Assembly (NCBI GenBank): GCA_030267565.1
Contig: BRXU01000013.1
Span: 124,001-188,000, forward strand
Source: Pleodorina starrii
Lineage: Eukaryota; Chlorophyta; Chlorophyceae; Chlamydomonadales; Volvocaceae
Reading direction: 5' to 3'
Length of the DNA stretch: 64,000 nt
The position numbers and the translations under genes were made by a program. Below, one piece after another: positions 25,001 through 33,200 of the stretch. The first letter of the stretch is position 1. Every line of letters begins with the position of its first letter. A model generated the notes under the pieces. That model searched no databases. It saw only the letters and a list, made by a program, of their open reading frames with translations, and was not told the DNA's origin.

Positions 25001-26354
25001 GTCCCCGCTTAGTTACCTTTGCGCCCGTCCAAACCGTATCCCTTTTCCACGACATCACTTTCAGAGCTTCTGACGGCGGAGGGGCGGCAGGGCTTCCACA
25101 GCGATGTTTACGCATTCGGTGTCATGATGTGAGCGCTGGGGCGTGGGCGTGGGCACCTGGCAGGCAGCGTGGCGGCATCGTCGGTTGTCGGTGTATGGGC
25201 GGGCGGGAGGGGGGGCGAGTGGCTGGATGGGCGGGGGATGGCCCAAGGGTCTGCGGCCAGATCAACACACCCATAGCGCCATGCACACACGCTGCGACTT
25301 CCATACGCCGTTCACGACGGACGTGCGCCACCCGGACAATCATGCTGCCTCCCGTACTTCCGACGCAGCTGGCCGTATCTGCCATAGCAGCTGTGTGTGT
25401 TTTCTTTGCGGTCGCAGTGTCGCGACTGTGGGTGCACGTGTGATGTACGGGTGGTGCCGCGACGCGGCCCTCCCTCCTGCCGTGCTTTTGACGACGAGGG
25501 GCCGAGTCGAATGCATTGCATTGCATTGCATCGCAGGTGGGAGTTGCTGTCCGGGTCGCAGCCGTACAGGGGAGTGGATGCTGCCACGCTGCCCATACTC
25601 GTTGTACGGCAAGGCCTCCGGCCCATTTTCGACCGCCAGGCGCCACCCGACTTTGTGTGAGTACTCGTACGACACACAGTAGTACGGTTTCAATGTGTTG
25701 CGGTTCATTACGCGCTGCAGCAGAGGCCGTTGGTACCCGTTATGATTAGCAGGAAGCATTACCCCGTCGCCTCGCGCCGTGCACGCCTAAGCTGCAAAAC
25801 GCATATCAGTTGTGATTGACGGTCAACACCCTGTCACGCTCTCTCGCTTTACCCGCTACCGCTTTCCCGACCGACTCTTGTCTCCCTATCTACCTCTCAC
25901 CCGCAGGTCGTTAGCCAGCCAGTGCTGGGCCCGTGTGCCCGCCTCCCGCCCCACCGCTGCGCAGGTGGTCGAGCGGCTGCAGGTGGAAATGGCGGGGTTC
26001 ATTTGGGTGGGCCGTGGGCGGGGTCGGTCATGGTGCGAGGTGTGCGCGTCTGGTTTTGAGCGGCGGGGTGCGTGGCTGGGTGCGTGACTCATCCAGCAGA
26101 CAACCGTCCGCGTGCCAACGAGAGGAAAGGGATATTCGAACCCGTGCGGGCCACTCGCAACCCAGCTCACTCTCGCGCTCCGTCTGTACACACCTCGGAT
26201 ACTTCCGTACCCAGGATACCACAGCACACACTTGCGATGAAGTGCTCACTCGCGCCCTCTTCGCTCATCGCCCTCTTGCGCGTCTCCGCAGGTTTTGCTG
26301 ACTCGAGCCACCGCGGCTGCAGATGCAGCCACACGCCGGAACACCGGTAGATAG
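13027..26354 (+). CDS. TKL-like protein kinase with long regulatory N-terminus; possibly damaged
   Basis: Proposed exons: 13027..13035, 13150..13268, 13406..13574, 14101..14730, 15074..15631, 16168..17049, 17177..17311, 19056..20382, 20878..20969, 21150..21349, 21680..21755, 21913..22233, 22530..22607, 22929..22975, 23089..23240, 23562..23590, 23784..24026, 24409..24473, 24667..24769, 25065..25128, 25537..25656, 25907..25982, 26292..26354; about 1850 residues. Kinase motifs in order are LLEPLGRGGQGVVLRG, AAVK, SHPNIVQ, VLCLEFCDVGTLLSA, LRHLHGRRLVHGDLKPGNVL, LSDFGCAR, GTLPYMAP, FHSDVYAFGVMMWELLSG and QCWARVPASRP. HGD replaces HRD. The N-terminus (Q-, P- and A-rich) resembles the regions, often GAF-bearing, of other volvocine TKL kinases; that likeness is from memory. 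Oddities are an in-frame TAG at 15461, a 1351-bp duplication, a frame break inside 23784..24026, a missing canonical donor after 22607, and GC donors at 20383 and 22234. The start could instead be ATG 12922. Confidence 0.72.
17389..20090 (+). repeat. 1351-bp tandem duplication inside the kinase gene
   Basis: Unit 1 is 17389-18739 and unit 2 is 18740-20090. The one difference I found is C at 17648 versus T at 18999. The breakpoints share the tetranucleotide GCGG (17389, 18740, 20091). Each unit holds the 3' part of an intron and most of the following exon (acceptors at 17705 and 19056). Only unit 2 continues into the true exon end and the donor at 20383. Unit 1 runs 13 codons past its junction into a stop. 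Confidence 0.93.
20788..20845. repeat. (CCCCAA)n tract in a kinase intron
   Basis: About nine hexamer units lie just upstream of the acceptor at 20877, acting as an extended polypyrimidine-like tract. The minus strand reads GGGGTT and could form a G-quadruplex. Confidence 0.75.
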
Positions 26355-26493
26355 GCCACACGGCAACGGGCCGCACGCACAACCGCATCACGGCGCAGTC
26401 GCGACTTCTGTCTCCTGAATCACACGCACGCACGCACGCACGCACAACGCGGCACAGCCATTTAGCGCAGCACATGCAATCGGCCCTGCTGGC

Positions 26494-26498
26494 TGTAA
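26494..26498 (+). terminator. candidate TGTAA polyadenylation signal of the kinase gene
   Basis: TGTAA lies 140 nt after the proposed kinase stop codon at 26352-26354. It is assigned by position only. Confidence 0.4.
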
Positions 26499-27631
26499 GC
26501 CGGGAACGCGTGAACACGAAACCAGGTCTCCGTTCGGCACCCGCTTCCTTGCTTTGTTCCAACCATCCTGGAAGTGAGTAATGGAACTGTTAGTTTTTAT
26601 GTGGCTGGCTATCCCCGCTGACTGGCTGGTTGTCGCGAAATCGCTTGCAGCAGCAGCAGGGGTATCTACCCCTCCCTCCCCAGCCGAGCCCCTAATTTCT
26701 CACGCACGGTGCTTCAACATGCCCATCCCATACCGCAAGTTTACTGCGCACTACTGCCTGACAGGCTAGGCCGCTCCGTCGCTACTGTTTAGCGCAGTCG
26801 ACAGGTTCCGCTGTTGCATCATTCTGCTGGCAGCAGCAGATCGGTTTTTAATGACGTGTTTTGTAGATTGGGGAGAGAAGGGGAGGCTGCAGCAGTCCAG
26901 CCATTGCTGCCGGTTGCATGAGCACGAGCGAGGGCGGGCTGTGCGAGCCTTGACATACAAATAAATGTCCAAGTTTTTGGCGCTCATTCGTTTTCCAGTC
27001 TCCACTGAATGAATTGTTTTGCAATGCACCCAAACGGATCATCACCACCCGCCCATACATACAGTGAGTTCTGTTATGGCTACGGGCAGGTTGCTTGATT
27101 CGGTCAATCGAACTTCTGTCGTCCTTGTTGGGATTGATGTGAACTCGCTGGGCGGGTGCGTGGGTGGGTGGCTGGGTGGCTGGGCGACGGGATGGTACGG
27201 GATGGTACGGAAAGATTGTTGTTTGCGCAACGGGATGGAGAAGTGCCGGCTGTCAGACGGTGCGTGCGTTCGTGGAGAGAGGGTGCTGCTGCGGAGCGCA
27301 TGTCTGCGTGTAAGTCAGTGGGTCGGTTATCCATTCAAGCAAGCGATCGATCGAGGATGAACTGGTGGGTGAATGCGCGGTCGCTGCGGTTACGCTGGGC
27401 GTACACAAGTATGTGTTGTGTTGTGCTGTGTCGGGCTCTGGGCCTGATAGGACCTGAGGGGAGCGAATCGATGATTGTGTGAGCCGCTGCTGCTGCTTAC
27501 GTGCGTGGTAGTGCAGGTACATACTCAGACAGGGAATGCGTCCTAAACTGACTGGCTGGGAGGACGCACGGGTAGACAGACCAATAATCAAGCAAGCAGT
27601 GGGGCGGCATTCCACAGTGCAAAGGGGGGAG

Positions 27632-27657
27632 TTTAGGGTTTTAGGGTTTTAGGGTTT
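27632..27657 (+). repeat. interstitial TTTTAGGG telomere-like tract
   Basis: It reads TTTAGGG, TTTTAGGG, TTTTAGGG, TTT, followed by degenerate TTTGGG. This matches the Chlamydomonas-type telomere unit and lies 140-170 bp before the truncated end of the retrotransposon. Confidence 0.8.
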
Positions 27658-27800
27658 GGATTTGGGTTTTGCACTACTGCTGCTAGCCGAGGACTCGGTA
27701 GGTCTCTACGTGCGCCCCTACATCTCCGGATGAGCCGAATGGACGTCGTCCGCGTCCGCAACCAACCTAGATTGTGACATGGTTGGGGCGGATTGAATGA

Positions 27801-30275
27801 ATCGATTTGTCGGCTGCCGGGGCTGCTCCTGCACTTACCGCGCGGCAGCTGTTCGCTTTTTACAAGGAGCAGCTTGAGGGGGAGTTCGCCAAAGAGCGGG
27901 AAAACGATTCGTACAAGCGGTACAAGAGTCTCAAACAGGGGACAAAGAAACCCGGGGACTTTTTCAGCGAGCTCAGCGCCTTACACAAGGAGCTGGGCCA
28001 GCGGGTCGGCCAGTACGAGTTGTCTGAGCGCTTCGAAGACGGGCTCCAGGAGAAGGTCAAGGGCCACATCATGAATACCCTAATCACGCTTACGCGCGAG
28101 CAGCGGCACGCGCGCCTCCAGCAAACGGTGCAGGATGCGGACAGCATTTGGGGGAACCTCTCTCCGGAGGATCGCCAGGCTCCCAAGGAGAAGGGGGAGG
28201 CGGTCAAGAAGCAAACCGGGGGAAACAAGAAGGGCACCAAGTTCTGCGAGGTCCACGGGTTCAACACCTCGCACGACTCTGCACACTGCAACGTGCTGGC
28301 TAACCAGCGGCGCGGTCCAAAGCAAGCCCTAGTGACGGAAACGGTGCCGGGGCTGGTCCAGCAGATGATCGCGCTGCTGACGCAGCAGGCAGCTCAGTCC
28401 ACGCCGAAGGAGGGGGACGGGAAAAAGCCGAAGCAGCAGGGCGCGGGCACGAGCGGGGGCGGATACCGTGGCGGAGGAAACCGGGGACAGCAGCGGCAGG
28501 GAGGGCGCCAGGGCAGGGGCGCAACCGACGGGGAGCCGTGCGATTTCTGCGGGCGCACAGGGCACGTTCCGGAGAAGTGCTTCATTAAGAACCCCGACCT
28601 GGCGTACCCGGGATACAAGCCACCAACAAAAGCCCTGCAGCTGGTCTTCGAGACCATGAAGGCCCAGAAGGGCAAGGTCGCGGCGTGCGTGGTGGAGGAC
28701 GACTTCGAGGAAGAGGATGACGAGCGGGTCGCGTGCGTTTCCCAGGGGATCTGGAACTGGCAGCCGGGTCGCACTTCCGAGGATTACATGCGTGTCGTGC
28801 GCGACGCCGTTCGCGCGGCCCACGAGCGCGTCAACCATGAGAAAAGCGCGCTCGCGGCTACCGGCAAGCAGGCCGTTCCGGTTTCGTTCACTCCCAAGCC
28901 TCTGGATGTTTCGTCGTACCCGCCTCAGTCTCCCAGCCCACCGCGTGCGGAGTCTGCCAAGGTCAATCAGCCCAAGGAGGATCCCGACAGCGCCGCGGTC
29001 AGGCGCGTCGCGGATATGAGGGTCGGGGACTTTCACCGCATTCTTACGTCCCTGCACTCGCCCTCTCTTGATGCCCCTCCCCCTCCCAAGGGGGGGGTGG
29101 CACCCGCTGAGCCCGCTCCCTCCAGCTCTGTCGAGGCCGTGCAGGGGTCCTCTGTCGCAGCCGCCAGCGACGCCTCCACGACGGACGGCGCGTGGCTTGG
29201 CGCCGGAGTGGCCCTCAGCAAGTGCTTGGCGTCCTCTTCTGTCGCGGCCGCTGGCGGTGCCTACGACGGCGCGCTGGCTGGCGCCAAGAACGCTCCCAAA
29301 GGACCAGTGTCGGTCCCCTCCGCCGCAGCCTCAGCCTCTGCCCCCTCAAGTGCGGGCGCTCGCTTTGGCGCCGGAGGCTTTATTGACACCGCCGTCTCTG
29401 CGCTGGTCGGCGGCAAGCACGTTACCGGCTCCGGCTTGGGCCGGGTTACGTACGAGGTGAGTGGGTGGTCGGGCGCGCCCCCGCGCACGCTGTCGGACCT
29501 GTCGCCCAGCGAGCGTGAGCGCGCGTTGCAGGCCAACCCCGCCGCCGAGCGGTACCTCTCGGAGCCCACGGGGATGTACTATTATCCGAAGGGCTCCTGC
29601 ACTATCGACCTAGGGGGTACCGTCCTGGGTCTGTCGGCACTGAGGGACTTCGCAGCCACGGTCAGCCTCATCCCGTATTCGTTGGCTGTGGCGCACGACC
29701 TCCGCGTCAAGCCCACCGGCACCCGGCTCTCCACGTCCATGGAGCTGGGATGCACGGTTCGGGGGGAGCTCGAGGTGGAGGGTTTGTGGTTCGAGCTGCT
29801 CCGTGGCACGCCGCACGCCACGCGCGTGCCGCTCACGCAAACCTTGGTGGTTGACGTTGCCCCGTCCTTGTTCCAGTTCTTGGTGGGGAACGAGCAGGCG
29901 AAGCTCCTGGGCGATGGGTTGCGGTCATTCCCATCACCCCAGCTGTTCTTCCATCCCAACTTTGTCGAGCATCCTGGGTACCAGGTTACGATCCCGATGA
30001 CGCCCTTGCCATTTCACCGCAAGGGGACGCGCACAGCGGCCACAACCGCGTGCGTCAGCGCGGTCTCTTCCTGCTCTTCCTCCTCCGGCGTCGAGCTGGG
30101 GGGGGAGCGCCCCGCGCTGAGCCCTTTTTGCCCAGGCCCACGCAGCAGGACCCTGAGCCGCACTCCCAGGAACCGGCGCACCCCACTCCCAACGCGGGGC
30201 GCCAGGAACCGGCGCAGGGCACGCAGCCTCTTCAGGAAAAGGCGGAGGCACGCGAGGAGGCTAACGCTGAGGTGA
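27801..30275 (+). CDS. gag-protease ORF of the retrotransposon, N-terminally incomplete
   Basis: About 825 codons are open from the TGA at 27798 to the TGA at 30275, with no in-frame ATG near the start, so the N-terminus is missing. The gag part (FAFYKEQLEGEFAKE onward) is helical and charged. A CX2CX4HX4C zinc knuckle (CDFCGRTGHVPEKC) lies near residue 246 counted from 27807, and Gly/Gln/Arg-rich sequence precedes it. After a long Ala/Ser/Pro linker comes a retropepsin-like region: LRDFAATVSLIPYSLA around D614, then TLVVDVAPSLFQFLVG. The usual catalytic D-S/T-G is D-F-A here. The last 58 codons, beyond a G8 tract at 30100-30107, are Arg-rich and look like off-frame reading; translation probably shifts -1 into pol there. 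Confidence 0.85.
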   Translation: MDLSAAGAAPALTARQLFAFYKEQLEGEFAKERENDSYKRYKSLKQGTKKPGDFFSELSALHKELGQRVGQYELSERFEDGLQEKVKGHIMNTLITLTREQRHARLQQTVQDADSIWGNLSPEDRQAPKEKGEAVKKQTGGNKKGTKFCEVHGFNTSHDSAHCNVLANQRRGPKQALVTETVPGLVQQMIALLTQQAAQSTPKEGDGKKPKQQGAGTSGGGYRGGGNRGQQRQGGRQGRGATDGEPCDFCGRTGHVPEKCFIKNPDLAYPGYKPPTKALQLVFETMKAQKGKVAACVVEDDFEEEDDERVACVSQGIWNWQPGRTSEDYMRVVRDAVRAAHERVNHEKSALAATGKQAVPVSFTPKPLDVSSYPPQSPSPPRAESAKVNQPKEDPDSAAVRRVADMRVGDFHRILTSLHSPSLDAPPPPKGGVAPAEPAPSSSVEAVQGSSVAAASDASTTDGAWLGAGVALSKCLASSSVAAAGGAYDGALAGAKNAPKGPVSVPSAAASASAPSSAGARFGAGGFIDTAVSALVGGKHVTGSGLGRVTYEVSGWSGAPPRTLSDLSPSERERALQANPAAERYLSEPTGMYYYPKGSCTIDLGGTVLGLSALRDFAATVSLIPYSLAVAHDLRVKPTGTRLSTSMELGCTVRGELEVEGLWFELLRGTPHATRVPLTQTLVVDVAPSLFQFLVGNEQAKLLGDGLRSFPSPQLFFHPNFVEHPGYQVTIPMTPLPFHRKGTRTAATTACVSAVSSCSSSSGVELGGERPALSPFCPGPRSRTLSRTPRNRRTPLPTRGARNRRRARSLFRKRRRHARRLTLR

Positions 30276-33200
30276 ACCGCAAGGGCGCTACTGCGCCCAA
30301 GCGCAACCTGCTGGGCGGGCTGATTGGTGGCATCGGGGGGGCCGCCAAGGGGCTGTGTGCGTTTTTGTACATCGCCTTGTTTGCCAGCATTTCCAGCACT
30401 GCCGGCATGTTTCACAAGCACATCGCCAGCCCGGTCATCTCTGCTCTTGACCGGGTCATCGAGCACGCGTGCGTCGCCACTGCTCCGCCTGCCCACGGGC
30501 AGGAGAAGGTTCGGAGCACAAGGAAGGGCAAGCGCAAGCGTGCGCGAGCTCCTAGGGGGGTCCCGCCTTGTCCGCCTCCTGCGCGTCGCTCCTGGCCGCA
30601 CTTTCTCTCTTTTGCCCTGGTGGCTTCTCTTCTTTTCACACTAGCTGCAGGGGTCGGCGCCGTTCACGGCGGCGTCATGGGTTCAGATTTTGCGCGGATC
30701 TCATCCAACGTCTTCACAACTGGCGGCGTCTTGCTTCGTCAGGCTGGCGAAGGGGTCTCCTTTGCTCACGGCGGGGATCCTTGCGCTCCGTCCGACCCTG
30801 GTGGGTCCGACGCGTTCCAGTGCCCCGGTGGGCACGCCTCCGTCATGGCCAGTGTCAGCTCGTTCACTCCGGAGGGCGTTTCCGCGGCTGCCGCCTACGA
30901 CCGCTACGAGAAGGACCCCGACGGTGGGTGGATTTGGGGCAATAGCGCTCTTTTTGATACCCAGTCTAAGGCGGCCCTCCAGGAAGTGGTTCGCAGTCGA
31001 AAGGGGAAGGCCTTTGCTTACAGCATGGAAGAGCTGCCGGGATACCATGGCGGGCAAGGTCCGTTTACGCTAGAGCTGGAAACCGAGCGGCCAGTCGTGC
31101 AGCCACCGCGCCGGTATTCGCCTAAGGAAAAGGAGGTTATTGCGGAAAAGACGGCGGAACTGGTGAAAGCGGGCATCGTAGTTGAGAACACGGGACCCAC
31201 GGTGTGTGTTGTCAACCCTGTGATTGCGGCTAAAAAGGATCCCGAAACAGGAATGTGGACGGATCACCGCATGGCGCAGGACTACAGGCCCGTAAACAAA
31301 GTCACGCGCGCGGACCGTTATGGGTTGCATCGTCCGGAGGATATCTTCCACCAGTGCGCGAAGGCGCGAGTGTTTTCGAAGCTAGACCTGCGGCAGGGGT
31401 TCTTACAAATCCCCATTGACCCTGCCGACCAAGCGAAAACTTCGTACTGGGTGGGTAATAAAATCATGAACTACACTCGCATGCCATATGGGTTAAAGAA
31501 TGCGTCGGCCAAGTTCCAGCGGGTCATGGATTACGAACTCGCGAAGGGGGGTCTCGACCACTGTGCCCGTGCGTACGTGGACGACGTTCTGATTTTCAGT
31601 AATTCCGTAGAAGAGCATATACAGCATGTGGCCGCGGTTCTCGATGTGTTGCACGGCTGCGGGCTGCGGGCGCACCCCGATAAGTCCATCTTTGGGGCTG
31701 ACGTGATCGAGTACCTGGGGCACAACATGAGCGCGCAGGGCATCAGCCCGCATCATGCCAAGGTATCTGCGATCATGGGTCTTAAGCCCCCGCGCAACGT
31801 GTCCGAGCTGCGCTCCCACCTGGGTTTCGTTAACTACTACCGTTGTTACATTCCCAACATGAGCCAACTGACCACCCCTCTCACGCATCTGCTCAAGAAA
31901 GACCAGAGCTGGGTTTGGGGTCCGGAACAGGAGAGCGCGTTTAACGCCATCAAGGCCGTGTTCGCCCAGGAGGGTTTGGTCTTGCGGCCCATTGACTATT
32001 CCAAGCCCCTCATCCTTCATACCGATTTTTCCAACCGGGGTATCGGGGCGGTCCTGGGTCAGCTTGACCCTGACGGGAACGAGTACATGTGTGTTTGCAT
32101 TAGCCGTTCGCTGAACAAGCATGAGCGCAACTACAGCAGCTACAAAGGGGAGATGCTTGCGGCTGTGTGGGGGTGCAAGTCCTTTCGGCATCACCTGCTT
32201 GGTGGTCTCAAGTTCACGTTGGTCACGGATCACCAGCCCCTCACATACCTCATGAGCACGGACGGGCTTACGGGGCAGTACGCGCGTTTCGCGGCGGTGA
32301 TGCAGGAGTACGACTTTGAGGTTGTGCATCGCCCGGGTTTGAAGCACCAAAACGCGGACGTGCTTTCGCGCTACCCCTCGCCGTCTGACGCTGACAACAC
32401 GGGTGCCCGTTTGGACGAGGAGGAGCCTCCTTCGCTTGCTCGCACGCAGGCCCTCCTGACGCATTCGAAGGCCCAGGGCCTGGTGTTCCGCACTGCCCTC
32501 GCATCTCACCGCCCTGTTGCGTCTTTTTCTGATGACTTCTGCCCTTCCCCGGATGTTTTGTTGACGGGTAACCTTGGCCTGCCCATTGACCCCATGAACG
32601 TACCCCCGGATTCGGAGCACGAAATAGTCAGCACCTCCCGGGACAGGACGCATGCGTCTGCAGTGAAGTGGGTAAGGGCTGCCGCCAAGGCGAATCCCCA
32701 GGTTTTTGAGGCTAACAAGACCAACCCCTTGTCGCGTGCCTTCTTCGCTCGGGGTTTGGGTACCGGCGTTACCGTGTATGAGCCCATTGGCGGCTTGTGC
32801 GCGGGACTCGAGGCTTGCCTTCGGGCGGGGCTCAAGGTGGATCGGTACCTGTGTTCCGAGTCGGACCCAGCAGCAGTCAGGGTTGTCAACATGCGGCTGG
32901 AGCGGCTGAGCGCCGAGTTTCCCAAGCAGTTCCCCCCTGACGCTTACCGCCGGGTCTGGCTCGACCTCCCCTTGTCCCTCGCTAACGTGACTGAGCAAGC
33001 CCTTCTCTCAGCTGGCGCCTGCGACGGATCCCAGTGGCTCGTCTTCGCCGGCTGGTGTTGGCATGACGTCGGTAAGGAGGCAGGTTCGCTCGCGCCTGGC
33101 GCTTGCGCCACTGACCACGTCGTACGCATAGTGCAGACCTTGCAGTCCATTCAACGCCGCGCTCCTGCATTTATGTTTGTCTGCGAGCAGCCGCGCGCCT

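Larger units (their letters stand above)
26355..27800. other. intergenic between kinase gene and retrotransposon
   Basis: No gene is recognised. The stretch contains a short (GCAC)n run near 26427-26449, a TGTGTTG/TGTGCTG-rich patch near 27410-27430 and the telomere-like tract described separately. The retrotransposon begins without a recognisable 5' LTR at about 27800. Confidence 0.55.

Noticed and set aside
31493..32998. 501-codon minus-strand open frame opposite pol
   Set aside because: It lies opposite RT, RNase H and methyltransferase motifs, has no domain content of its own, and is expected from GC-rich complementary codons.
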